Below are positions 46,041-54,446 of a stretch of DNA of 64,000 nt, in pieces (positions within the stretch are counted from its first letter, which is position 1; each line of letters begins with the position of its first letter). This DNA comes from Pedobacter panaciterrae. Lineage in GTDB: Bacteria; Bacteroidota; Bacteroidia; Sphingobacteriales; Sphingobacteriaceae. Made by a program: the position numbers and the translations under genes. The notes below the pieces were generated by a model. The model saw only the letters and a list, made by a program, of their open reading frames with translations. It was not told the origin of the DNA and did no database searches. The DNA lies in assembly GCF_001636695.1 (NCBI RefSeq), contig NZ_LGEL01000007.1:34464-98463 (forward strand). The letters run 5' to 3'.

Positions 46041-46079
46041 AGTACAGGTTGCCATTGCGCCTTAATTGTGTTACTTTAA
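46041..46079 (+). promoter_or_regulatory. Shared promoter element 3 (partial copy)
   Basis: AGTACAGGTTGC at 46041-46052 matches the core of elements 1 and 2, and TACTTTAA at 46072-46079 lies exactly 19 bp after TTGC, the same spacing. The upstream half (AGTAT) is less well kept. A transcript from here would start after about 46085, which supports the ATG at 46099 for the GH78 gene over the earlier TTG at 46066. Confidence 0.55.
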
Positions 46080-46098
46080 AAGACCAAATGTTAACCTA

Positions 46099-48918
46099 AT
46101 GAGACGAAGTAAAAATATATTTATTGCATTGCTATTCCTGTGTTTATCGGGCCCGGTTTTCGCTTCAAAAATAACCGATATAGTCAGTTCCGTTATTCCA
46201 GGTGAAAACAGGTGCGAATACCTTATAAACCCCAAAGGATTGGATGAATTACAGCCCCGCTTAAGCTGGACACTTACCGCAACTGATACTGCAGCATTTG
46301 GACAAAAACAAACAGCTTACAGGATCATAGTGGCATCAACAGAAGCCGGACTTAAGCTTAACAAAGGCGATGTATGGGACTCTGGTTGGGTAAATTCAGC
46401 AGAAATGCAACAGATAACCTATAAAGGAAAACCGTTTACATCTGATAAAAACTATTTCTGGAAAGTCTCCGTTAAAGACGAAAAAGGTAAAATTTCGCCA
46501 TGGAGTAAAACCGCGACCTGGACAACAGGCTTACTTAAGCCAACAGACTGGAAGGCAAAATGGATTGGCACAGACCAGATTTTTGATCCTGCACAGCAAG
46601 ATTGTAACATCTCCGATCCATGGCTTAGAAAAACCTTTACACTTAAAACAAAGCCTGGAAAAGCAAGCATTTTTGTAGCCTCTGTAGGTTTCCATGAAGT
46701 ATATGTAAACGGTAAAAAAATTGGCAACGATGTAATGGCGCCAAGTGTAACCGACCATATGAAAAGGGCACGTTATGTAGCATATGATATTGCATCAGAA
46801 CTTAAAGCAGGTAAAAACGTAATCACCATCTGGCTGGGAACATCATGGTCTATTTTTGGTCCATATATTGTAAAAGACAGGCCAAATACCCCAATCGTAA
46901 TTGCTCAGGCTTCAATTTATACCAGTAAAAATACTACGCCGCTATCAAAACCTGAACTGGTAATCAGCACAGATGAAACCTGGAAAACCCACAAAAGCCC
47001 TAATAAGTTATTAGGAGTATGGGATTCTAACAGAATGGGAGGAGAGATTTGGGATGCAAATAAAGAAGTAGCAAACTGGAATACCACAGCCTGCGATGAA
47101 AGCCGCTGGGATAAGGCAATAACCTATCAGCCTAAACTGATCCTCTCTGCTCAAAAAATAGAACCTAACCGTGTTTTTGATGAAATAAAACCAATTGGAA
47201 TTGTTGAAAGAAATGATGGAACGTATCGGGTTGATATGGGGGTTAACTTTGCAGGCTGGACAGAAATTAAAGTAAAAGGTAAGCAGGGGGATACGGTAAA
47301 ATTTCTGTTTTCAGAAAGAGAGCAATCCGATATCACTTTTAGCAATCATAGTGCTTTTGTTATTGGAAAAACAGGAGAGGGAACTTTTCATAACCGCTTT
47401 AACTATAGCTCAGGTCGCTGGGTTACTATTAAGGGTTTAAAAAGTAAGCCTTCACTAAATGATATCCGTGGATGGATGGTGCGTACCAATTATAAAGAGG
47501 CAACCACTTTTGAATGTTCAGATCCTTTGCAAAACTGGATGTACGACAGAATTAAATGGACCTTTCAAAATCTTTCAATAGGAGGGTATATTGTAGACTG
47601 CCCTCAGCGTGAAAGGTTAGGCTATGGAGGTGATGCACATGCAACATGCGAAACAGGCATGTTCAACTATCATATGGCCGCTTTCTATACTAAATGGATG
47701 GAAGACTGGAGAGATGTACAGGGAACGGAATCTCTGGTAGGCAATATGTACGACGAAAATTTTGCCCGAAAAGGTGTAATGGGCGGTCGCATTATGAATA
47801 ACGGTGTCTTACCACATACTGCACCGACTTATATGGGGGGTGGTGGTCCGGCATGGGGAGGCATAGTAGTTTCCCTGCCCTGGTTTATTTATCAGCATGA
47901 AGGCGACAAAAGAGTACTTGACAAGAACTTTGAAATGATCAAAGGCTGGCTTTCATTTTTGGACCTTAATACTAAAGACGATATGCTGGTTCGCTTTGGC
48001 GGGTCATGGGATTTTCTGGGAGACTGGTTATGGCCGGGGGCAACTGCCGAAGGGATGAACAACAATAAGCCCCAAACCGTGTTCTTAAACAATTGTTACA
48101 GGATATTTAACCTTCGTACGGCCGCTAAAATTGCCCGCATACTTCATAAAGATAAAGAAGCACAACAGTGGGAAAAGCAAGCCGATATATCAAGCGCGGC
48201 AATTCACGCTAAGTTTTACAATACCGACGATCACAGTTATTCTGACAAATCAATGTCTAACCTTGCTGCGGCCTTGTTAGGCGAGGTAATGCCTCAGGAC
48301 TTAAAGCCATTAATTATGAAGCGACTGGAAAACGAAATTTTGGTTGTTCATAAAGGGCATATCAACGTAGGAATTACAGGAGGAGCAATGCTTTTTAAAG
48401 TACTAAGAGATGCCGGACGAGATGATCTTATTTATTCGATGACCTCGCAAACTGATTACCCGAGCTGGGGCTATATGAAAGCCAATGGCGCAACCACCAT
48501 TTGGGAAATGTGGGAAAAAGACCTGCCGGGACATTCTTTATTGCACAGCTCCTATTTGTACCCGGGTGCATGGTATATTGACGGAGTTGCAGGTATAAAA
48601 CGTGATCCGCAGGCACCAGGATTTCAGCGCTTCATCGTTCGTCCACCGCTGTTAACAGCTACCCAAATGGAATGGGCTAAAGCCAATATGCAATCGCCTG
48701 CAGGTTTAATTAAAACGGCATGGAAGCGTACAGGTAATCAGCTTACCATGAATGTAAATGTGCCACCTAATTGTACAGCTATACTTCAGCTGCAGGAAAA
48801 TGAGGCGGCAAACATAACCGATAAATCAACCAACATTAAAGATTTAGGCCTAAAGGATGGATTCAGATCCTTTGAGCTTACATCAGGTAACCATATTATT
48901 AAAACAGAGAAAATCTAA
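46099..48918 (+). CDS. GH78 alpha-L-rhamnosidase
   Basis: This exported enzyme of about 939 aa would release terminal alpha-L-rhamnose. The start is set at the ATG giving RRSKNIFIALLFLCLSG, a good signal peptide. Beta domains follow: a fibronectin-like part (about 35-155), then the Bac_rhamnosid N domain with WLRKTFTLKTKPGKASIFVA and FHEVYVNGKKIGND. The (alpha/alpha)6 catalytic barrel holds the family motif DCPQRERLGYGGDAH with Asp500, Glu505 and Asp512, matching the 5- and 12-residue spacing of the known catalytic residues in Bacillus RhaB. Glu803 is in TTIWEMWEKD. All four key acidic residues are therefore present. A 23-bp gap leads to the second GH78-like gene. Confidence 0.93.
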   Translation: MRRSKNIFIALLFLCLSGPVFASKITDIVSSVIPGENRCEYLINPKGLDELQPRLSWTLTATDTAAFGQKQTAYRIIVASTEAGLKLNKGDVWDSGWVNSAEMQQITYKGKPFTSDKNYFWKVSVKDEKGKISPWSKTATWTTGLLKPTDWKAKWIGTDQIFDPAQQDCNISDPWLRKTFTLKTKPGKASIFVASVGFHEVYVNGKKIGNDVMAPSVTDHMKRARYVAYDIASELKAGKNVITIWLGTSWSIFGPYIVKDRPNTPIVIAQASIYTSKNTTPLSKPELVISTDETWKTHKSPNKLLGVWDSNRMGGEIWDANKEVANWNTTACDESRWDKAITYQPKLILSAQKIEPNRVFDEIKPIGIVERNDGTYRVDMGVNFAGWTEIKVKGKQGDTVKFLFSEREQSDITFSNHSAFVIGKTGEGTFHNRFNYSSGRWVTIKGLKSKPSLNDIRGWMVRTNYKEATTFECSDPLQNWMYDRIKWTFQNLSIGGYIVDCPQRERLGYGGDAHATCETGMFNYHMAAFYTKWMEDWRDVQGTESLVGNMYDENFARKGVMGGRIMNNGVLPHTAPTYMGGGGPAWGGIVVSLPWFIYQHEGDKRVLDKNFEMIKGWLSFLDLNTKDDMLVRFGGSWDFLGDWLWPGATAEGMNNNKPQTVFLNNCYRIFNLRTAAKIARILHKDKEAQQWEKQADISSAAIHAKFYNTDDHSYSDKSMSNLAAALLGEVMPQDLKPLIMKRLENEILVVHKGHINVGITGGAMLFKVLRDAGRDDLIYSMTSQTDYPSWGYMKANGATTIWEMWEKDLPGHSLLHSSYLYPGAWYIDGVAGIKRDPQAPGFQRFIVRPPLLTATQMEWAKANMQSPAGLIKTAWKRTGNQLTMNVNVPPNCTAILQLQENEAANITDKSTNIKDLGLKDGFRSFELTSGNHIIKTEKI

Positions 48919-48941
48919 ACAGATCATTATAACTTAAAATC

Positions 48942-50696
48942 ATGTTACAAAAATTTTTATATCCTCTTTTTGCCATTTGTTTAATAGCCGCTACTGCACA
49001 GGCACAGCCGGGCAAAAAATTGAGCAATTCTGCTAAAGCCGGCAATATTAGTCCTTTAACCAGGCAATATGTTTCTCCTGTAAAGATTTTATGGAAAGAA
49101 GGTCAGGTTAATAACATTGAACAATTGTTGAAACCAGGAATTAGTCAGGCTGATCTGGCGAATCGTAACATGGCGATCCTAAAAAATGATGGCTCAGGTA
49201 AAAAAGCATCCATCCTGCTTGATTTTGGTAAAGAACTGCAAGGCGGGCTGGAGATTGTAACCGGGATGTGGGGGCCAAAAAATATTCCTCTTAAAATACG
49301 TGTACGTTATGGAGAATCGGCAAGTGAAGCTATGTCGGACGTTGGAGGCCCTAAGGGAGCAACCAATGACCATGCAATCAGAGATTTTACGACCCTGGCT
49401 CCCTGGCTGGGCAGAATCCAATTGGCTGAGAGCGGATTCCGTTTTGTGCGCATAGACCTTGAAGAAGAAAATGCTGAACTACAATTGAAAGAAGTACGCG
49501 CAATTTTTACCTATCGTGATATTCCTTATATCGGCTCTTTTAAAAGCAGCGATGAGCGCTTAAATAAAATCTGGGAAACGGGTGCTTATACGGTACATCT
49601 GAACATGCAGGAATACCTTTGGGATGGAATTAAACGTGATAGATTGGTGTGGGTTGGAGATCTTCATCCTGAGATCGCTACCGTTAATTCTGTTTTCGGA
49701 TACAATGAGGTGGTGCCTAAAAGTTTAGATCTATCAAGAGAGACTACCCCTTTACCGGGTTGGATGAATGGAATCAGTACTTATTCCATGTGGTGGATTA
49801 TTCTTCACTACGATTGGTATATGCAGAACGGAGATTTAAATTACCTGAAGCAACAGAAGCAATACCTGAGTGGGCTGGTAAAACAAATAGTAGCAAAGGT
49901 TGGAGATGATAATAAAGAAAATCTGGATGGTACACGCTTTTTGGACTGGCCATCAAGTGAAAACCCTAAAGGAATTCATGCAGGCTTACAGGCGATGACG
50001 GTGTGGTCATTGGCTACAGCTTCGAAAATAAGTACAATTGTAGGAGATAAAGAAACTGCAGATTTATGTAATAAAACTGTAGCCAGGATGCGCAAATATG
50101 TACCTGATCCTAATGGTTCAAAACAAGCAGCTGCTTTGCTTGCCATCACTGGTTTAATACCGGCAGAGAAAGCCAATAAAGATGTACTCTCTGTAGGTGG
50201 TGCTGCAAATTTCTCTACCTTTTATGGCTATTACATGCTGGAAGCTAAAGCCAAAGCAGGAGACCATCAGGGTGCTATTGACGTAATCCGTCAGTACTGG
50301 GGTGCAATGCTCGACTTAGGAGCTACAACTTTCTGGGAAGATTTTAATATGGATTGGATAGCCAATGCTTCGCGTGTTGATGAACTGGTACCGGAAGGTA
50401 AAAAAGATGTACACGGTGATTACGGTGCATACTGCTATATAGGTTTCAGACATAGCTTATGCCACGGATGGGCTTCAGGACCAACAGCATGGTTAACTGA
50501 ACATGTTTTGGGTATAAAAGTGGTAGAAGCAGGCTGCAAAGCAATTAAAATAGAACCACATTTAGGTGATTTAAAATTTGCTGAAGGAACATATCCTACA
50601 CCGTTTGGAGTTTTAAAAGTTAAGCATACTAAACTGGCCAATGGAAAGATTAAAACAGATATAAACGCTCCGAAAGGGGTGAGGATAATTCAATAG
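48942..50696 (+). CDS. GH78-like alpha-L-rhamnosidase-family protein (shorter form)
   Basis: This 584-aa protein has a signal peptide (LFAICLIAATAQAQ). A beta-sandwich region (about 60-200; FGKELQGGLEIVTGMWGPKN) precedes an (alpha/alpha)6 barrel. The motif corresponding to the GH78 active site reads WDGIKRDRLVWVGDLHPE, with Asp228, Asp233 and Asp240 at the same spacing as in the full-length GH78. The position usually held by the general-acid glutamate is aspartate (233). The second acidic position is kept as Glu466 in TTFWEDF. It lacks the long N-terminal domains of the preceding enzyme. It is the last gene of the locus; a hairpin spans its stop. Probably an active enzyme of a distinct subgroup, but this is not certain. 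Confidence 0.8.
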   Translation: MLQKFLYPLFAICLIAATAQAQPGKKLSNSAKAGNISPLTRQYVSPVKILWKEGQVNNIEQLLKPGISQADLANRNMAILKNDGSGKKASILLDFGKELQGGLEIVTGMWGPKNIPLKIRVRYGESASEAMSDVGGPKGATNDHAIRDFTTLAPWLGRIQLAESGFRFVRIDLEEENAELQLKEVRAIFTYRDIPYIGSFKSSDERLNKIWETGAYTVHLNMQEYLWDGIKRDRLVWVGDLHPEIATVNSVFGYNEVVPKSLDLSRETTPLPGWMNGISTYSMWWIILHYDWYMQNGDLNYLKQQKQYLSGLVKQIVAKVGDDNKENLDGTRFLDWPSSENPKGIHAGLQAMTVWSLATASKISTIVGDKETADLCNKTVARMRKYVPDPNGSKQAAALLAITGLIPAEKANKDVLSVGGAANFSTFYGYYMLEAKAKAGDHQGAIDVIRQYWGAMLDLGATTFWEDFNMDWIANASRVDELVPEGKKDVHGDYGAYCYIGFRHSLCHGWASGPTAWLTEHVLGIKVVEAGCKAIKIEPHLGDLKFAEGTYPTPFGVLKVKHTKLANGKIKTDINAPKGVRIIQ

Positions 50697-50704
50697 AATT
50701 ATCC
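50683..50704. terminator. Hairpin at the convergent end of the rhamnoside locus
   Basis: GGATAATTC and GAATTATCC form a perfect 9-bp stem with a 4-nt loop, overlapping the stop codon of the GH78-like gene and lying 14 bp from the end of the convergent MocR-like gene. It is AT-rich without a clear T-tract and may serve both directions. Confidence 0.5.
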
Positions 50705-50717
50705 TTCAGTATTTGGC

Positions 50718-52184
50718 TTAATTCTGTTTTTGAAGGAATTGATCTATAATTTCCTTAAGCAGTTTTGCTGCTCCTTCGGCTTCTTCCATCTGGTAATGGC
50801 CAAAGCCAAGCAGCATATAGTTAACTTTACTATCTGTTTTTTGATTGTTCGGATGGAAAGGGACTTTAATTCCCAGATCTTCCAGTTGATTCAGCAATAA
50901 ATTTAAGTCAATTTCATCCCGAAATTTTAGCCAGAACATTAGCCCGTGTTCTGGTGTTTCAAAACTCATATGATCGCCTAAATAGTTGCTTAATACCCAA
51001 TCCAGGTTAAATCTGTCCTTTTTAGCATTTAGCCTTAGGTTTTTTTGATAAGTGCCCAGATCTCCATTCAGTATCATATCTGCCATGGCTTTTTCTGTTG
51101 TTATTTCTCTTTGTTCAATAGATTGTGCAGGCAGGTCCCGAAGGGCATTTATTAATTGAAGGGAAGCTACAATTATGCGCAGCGAGCGGGTGTAAGATGT
51201 AGCCATGCTCAGAGCACCCAGGTAAATTACATAACCATCATGATCATAACAAGCGAGGGGCTTATAAAAAGTTAATCCGTAATAGAATTCATGATCTTCA
51301 TCTTCTTCTACAATACATGTTTGATATTCTTTGGCAAGCTCAATAAGCCGGATACATTGTTCTTCAGTTAAAGTCAGTCGCTCAGGAAAGCTGCACTGAG
51401 GCCTCACATAGATGGCCCGAACCTTTGTTTGTTTTAGCAGTTCTTCTATTTTTTCTAAAAAATGCTCGTCCTGAAGACTTATGGTATGTGTAATTGCAGC
51501 ACATTCCTTTAATACATTGGTTAAAGTTAAATCGAAGACACTTGTATTGATCACTACCTCACCCGGTTTGCTCAATAATATTTCAAATACCCTTTCGAGA
51601 CTTGGTTTTCTATCCTTTATTATTTCGAGCATTTCTGCTTTTATTCCAAAACCACGTTTGTGGTTCAGGTCTGTAAGAATAGCATGCCTAAGGTGTTCTC
51701 CTTTGTAGGAACTAAGCAGTTCTGCCTGACTTAAATTTGCATCCCTGCTATTATGAGTCGAATAGTACTTATTGAAAATTTCATGTGGGAACAACGTTTG
51801 TGCGGGTGCATAAGTTCCAACCGCTACAAAGGGCTGCGGTATATGCTGATGAGTTTGTTTAGGGATTTCAAGGCCAGCCGGGAATCTGTCAGTAAAACCA
51901 GACGCTCTGATTGGCATTTCATCACCAGGAATTATTTGAGATACAAAAGTACCACCACCAGGTTTTGTTGAAAGCCAGCCCTGCATAATCAGGTTCGAAT
52001 AGGCTCTTTTAACTGTACCCTCGCTGACTCCATTGAGTTCTGCAAATTGCCGGTAGGATAGAAGTGGGGCTCCAGGTATAAGATATCTTGATTTAATGTT
52101 TTCTACAATAAATTTTTCTGTTTGTGAACGCGGTTGTTGCCTATCCAGGTCAGGAATAATCCAATTAAATGGTTTTTTATCCAT
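50718..52184 (-). CDS. MocR-type GntR-family regulator lacking the PLP lysine
   Basis: This 488-aa protein has an N-terminal GntR winged helix (about 20-90; GAPLLSYRQFAELNGVSEGT, VKRAYSNLIMQGWLSTKPGG) fused to an aminotransferase-like fold-type-I domain (about 130-485), the MocR layout. In MocR proteins and aminotransferases the PLP-binding lysine sits in a pattern like YxGSFSK. Here the aligned segment reads YLGALSMATSYTRSLRIIV with Met327 in place of lysine, so covalent PLP binding is unlikely. The upstream acidic motif is also altered (VEEDEDHEFYYG). It may sense another ligand or act constitutively. It converges on the rhamnoside locus and is the only transcription factor near it, so it is a candidate regulator of that locus. 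Confidence 0.85.
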   Translation of the reverse strand: MDKKPFNWIIPDLDRQQPRSQTEKFIVENIKSRYLIPGAPLLSYRQFAELNGVSEGTVKRAYSNLIMQGWLSTKPGGGTFVSQIIPGDEMPIRASGFTDRFPAGLEIPKQTHQHIPQPFVAVGTYAPAQTLFPHEIFNKYYSTHNSRDANLSQAELLSSYKGEHLRHAILTDLNHKRGFGIKAEMLEIIKDRKPSLERVFEILLSKPGEVVINTSVFDLTLTNVLKECAAITHTISLQDEHFLEKIEELLKQTKVRAIYVRPQCSFPERLTLTEEQCIRLIELAKEYQTCIVEEDEDHEFYYGLTFYKPLACYDHDGYVIYLGALSMATSYTRSLRIIVASLQLINALRDLPAQSIEQREITTEKAMADMILNGDLGTYQKNLRLNAKKDRFNLDWVLSNYLGDHMSFETPEHGLMFWLKFRDEIDLNLLLNQLEDLGIKVPFHPNNQKTDSKVNYMLLGFGHYQMEEAEGAAKLLKEIIDQFLQKQN

Positions 52185-52219
52185 ATGTAGCGTTATTAGG
52201 GTTGATTAAATAATAAAGT

Positions 52220-52237
52220 AGTTAACTCGAAGTTAAC
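52220..52237. promoter_or_regulatory. Possible operator upstream of the MocR-like gene
   Basis: AGTTAAC occurs twice (52220-52226 and 52231-52237) as a direct repeat spaced by TCGA. Because GTTAAC is self-complementary the block is also a palindrome. It lies about 35-55 bp before the start of the minus-strand MocR-like gene, a position suited to autoregulation. The binding partner is inferred. Confidence 0.35.
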
Positions 52238-52266
52238 GCAAAAGTTTAATAAAGTGGTAATGTGAA

Positions 52267-52303
52267 AATTGGGTACAGCAAAAAAGGCGGAATTGGGTAC
52301 AGC
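52267..52303. repeat. 13-bp direct repeat AATTGGGTACAGC, two copies
   Basis: Two identical copies (52267-52279 and 52291-52303) are 24 bp apart start to start. They lie between the divergent MocR-like and MauE-like genes. The first copy is preceded by TGTGA, so this could be the repeat-bearing end of a lost insertion sequence (some IS families have multiple end repeats). It could also be an operator. Neither reading is proven. Confidence 0.45.
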
Positions 52304-52471
52304 TTAAATCGTTAAGGCACACTAAATTAGCTCTATGTAAAAACTAAAATAAGTAATTATTGATAATTAAAGGTAAATGGAACAACAAAAAAATAAATAT
52401 CGTATTAGTTATCTGCCGATTTACCTGAATTATGGTCTCAATTATCCTTTATTCTATTAAAACATTAAACA

Positions 52472-52942
52472 ATGAATACTAAAACAATGAAAGCTGAAAA
52501 ACGATGGATAAGCGCTGAGCTTGTTGTTGATGTTATCTCTTATTTATTTGTATTGCTGTTTTTGTATGCAGCAGTTAGTAAACTAATAGAATATGATCAA
52601 TTTAAAATTCAAATAGCTAAGTCTCCTATATTAACTGATTTTGCAACAATATTAGTATGGTTAGTTCCGGCAATTGAAATTATTATAGCTGTATTACTTG
52701 TAATTCCAAATAGAATAATGATGGGGTTATATGCATCATTGACACTTATGTTCTTGTTTACAGCTTACATAATAATCATCTTAAATTTCAGTGACTCCAT
52801 TCCATGTAGTTGTGGAGGTGTTTTGGCTAAAATGGGATGGAATGAGCACCTAATATTTAATGTAATGTTTATAATAATTGCAATCTCAGGCATCCTTTTA
52901 CAGGAGGAAATAAAACAAAAGAGAATCACTAAAAAAACGTAA
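52472..52942 (+). CDS. MauE/DoxX-like redox-associated membrane protein
   Basis: This 156-aa protein has four hydrophobic segments (about 18-38, 60-80, 85-108 and 128-147). The pattern LLFLYAAVSKLIEYDQFKIQ, then LVWLVPAIEIIIAVLLVIPN and SIPCSCGGVLAKMGWNEHLI is typical of the MauE/DoxX family. Two cysteines are in PCSCGG after the third helix. MauE is known from methylamine dehydrogenase maturation, where it is linked to disulfide formation; here no methylamine genes are present, so a general role in thiol or disulfide chemistry of exported proteins is the more likely reading. A second ATG five codons in is a possible start. A two-cysteine exported small protein is encoded next, and a TlpA-like thioredoxin lies in the facing operon. 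Confidence 0.78.
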   Translation: MNTKTMKAEKRWISAELVVDVISYLFVLLFLYAAVSKLIEYDQFKIQIAKSPILTDFATILVWLVPAIEIIIAVLLVIPNRIMMGLYASLTLMFLFTAYIIIILNFSDSIPCSCGGVLAKMGWNEHLIFNVMFIIIAISGILLQEEIKQKRITKKT

Positions 52943-53062
52943 ATAAATAACTTCATCTACAAATAAATACATAGATGCAGTGAAAATATTCTTTGGCCAA
53001 TTTGAATCAGGGGAGACCGAAAACCTGTAGACAGAGTAGGTACTTAAACAAATTTAAACAAT

Positions 53063-53299
53063 ATGAAAAAATTAATTTTTGCCGCAGTACTAGCAACAGT
53101 TGCTATCGGCGGAGCATTCGCAACCAATGTAAAAAAAGCTAGTTTTGCACCCCCATATTATGACACATCTGGTAATATTGTAGATTGTTCAAAAACGGCC
53201 CGTTCATGTGCGGGACTTACACTTTATAGTTCACCAACTACCCAAACCCCAGCAACACAAATACCTGCTTCAGAGTTAGTTGGAACATTCCGTAACTAG
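53063..53299 (+). CDS. Small exported protein with two cysteines (DUF6520-like)
   Basis: This 78-aa product has a clear signal peptide (KKLIFAAVLATVAIGGAFA, cleavage after about residue 20) leaving a mature peptide of about 58 residues. It contains Cys42 and Cys49 in DCSKTARSC, followed by a Thr/Pro-rich tail (SSPTTQTPATQIPAS). The overall layout resembles the DUF6520 family of small Bacteroidota exported proteins; I am moderately sure of that. It lies between the MauE-like gene and an unknown anchored protein, all on the same strand. The two cysteines could form a disulfide made or reduced by the neighbouring redox proteins. No function is known to me. Confidence 0.65.
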   Translation: MKKLIFAAVLATVAIGGAFATNVKKASFAPPYYDTSGNIVDCSKTARSCAGLTLYSSPTTQTPATQIPASELVGTFRN

Positions 53300-53357
53300 T
53301 ATTAAAATAGATGCTATCCGTGAATATTCCCTCGGATAGCATTATTTCTAAAACGAA

Positions 53358-54413
53358 ATGAAAAAACATATATTTTACATATTACTCATTGGAGGATTTT
53401 GTGGCTTATTGCTCTTTACGCTTACATTTAGCAGGGAGAAACATCCAAATAATGGGTTCAACAGAAACTTCATAGATGTAAAATTACAACAAAAAAAAGT
53501 ATTGGATTTACAATCAAGTTCATTCATATTTATAGGCAGTTCTGATACGGGTGTCCTTCTTAGAAATTTTGAACATCCAACCCTTATGTATAGAATAACT
53601 AAGTCCTCAAAAAATATAGATACGATCTCATTGAAGGTTCCTTCCGACTTTAATACAACGGCCGCCTATACTAACATTACAGTACTTCAGCCCTATAGCT
53701 ATCTTACAAATTCCTCTGGAAGCATTATTATGCTGCATAAAAATATTAACTTTAAAATTCCTAATACAGCATTTGATCAATCTTGTGCAATCTCATCGAA
53801 TTCCATCATTGTAAGGGTGGTAAAAACAAATAATGGTCAAAAGCAGAGACAATTAACAAAATTAGTTCTTTCAAAAGGAATTACAATTGCTAAAGAATTT
53901 GCATTGCCTAAGCAAGTTGACGGATTTTTCTGTACAGACGGACAACTTTCCTTTAATGCTAAACACTCTAAGCTTTTTTATACATATTTCTATCGCGGAA
54001 ATTTTTTATGTCTAGATACGAATCTTCAATTGCTATATGAGTCAAAAACAATAGATACTGTTCACCGAGCAAAAATCAAATTAGGGGTGACGACATCTAG
54101 ATTTAAAGATGGCACAATTCTCGAAAGCACAATTCTAACAGACCCATCAAATTTGGTTAATGACTTTTATACTTCCAATGGGGATAAAATCTATATTCTT
54201 TCTGCTCTTTCTGCTGATAATGAAAAAGTATCTATCTTCGATAAAAAACAATCCATTGATGTTTATTCGGAAAAAGAGGGAAAATATTTATATAGTTTTA
54301 ATATCCCCAGATATAAGGGTTATAAGTTAGATAGATTCATAGTCAGTGACAATAGTCTCTCAGCAATTTTTAATACATTTCTTGTCACTTATAGTATTAA
54401 TAATGCTTATTAA
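53358..54413 (+). CDS. Membrane-anchored or exported protein of unknown function, beta-rich
   Basis: I do not recognise a named family. The 351-aa protein starts with a single hydrophobic segment (IFYILLIGGFCGLLLFTLTF) that could be a signal anchor. The rest is rich in short beta strands with repeated patterns such as SSFIFIGSSDTGVLLRN, GSIIMLHKNINFKIPN, NSIIVRVVKTNNGQ and DKIYILSALSADNEKVSIFD. This suggests a beta-propeller like those in 6-bladed or TolB-like proteins; the fold is inferred from the pattern. It follows the small two-cysteine gene by 58 bp and ends 33 bp before the convergent TlpA-like gene. Codon use is AT-rich like the rest of this region. Confidence 0.6.
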   Translation: MKKHIFYILLIGGFCGLLLFTLTFSREKHPNNGFNRNFIDVKLQQKKVLDLQSSSFIFIGSSDTGVLLRNFEHPTLMYRITKSSKNIDTISLKVPSDFNTTAAYTNITVLQPYSYLTNSSGSIIMLHKNINFKIPNTAFDQSCAISSNSIIVRVVKTNNGQKQRQLTKLVLSKGITIAKEFALPKQVDGFFCTDGQLSFNAKHSKLFYTYFYRGNFLCLDTNLQLLYESKTIDTVHRAKIKLGVTTSRFKDGTILESTILTDPSNLVNDFYTSNGDKIYILSALSADNEKVSIFDKKQSIDVYSEKEGKYLYSFNIPRYKGYKLDRFIVSDNSLSAIFNTFLVTYSINNAY

Positions 54414-54446
54414 AGCCCAATATGAAGGCACTGTGTCAAAGCATTT

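Noticed and set aside
46066-46098. TTG start for the GH78 gene
   Set aside because: It lies upstream of the candidate -7 box of promoter element 3 and before a clean signal peptide that begins at the ATG at 46099.
53063-53299. Idea that the small two-cysteine protein is a bacteriocin or a RiPP precursor
   Set aside because: It has an ordinary Sec signal, no double-glycine leader, and no modification, protease-transporter or immunity gene nearby; kept only as an unknown exported protein.
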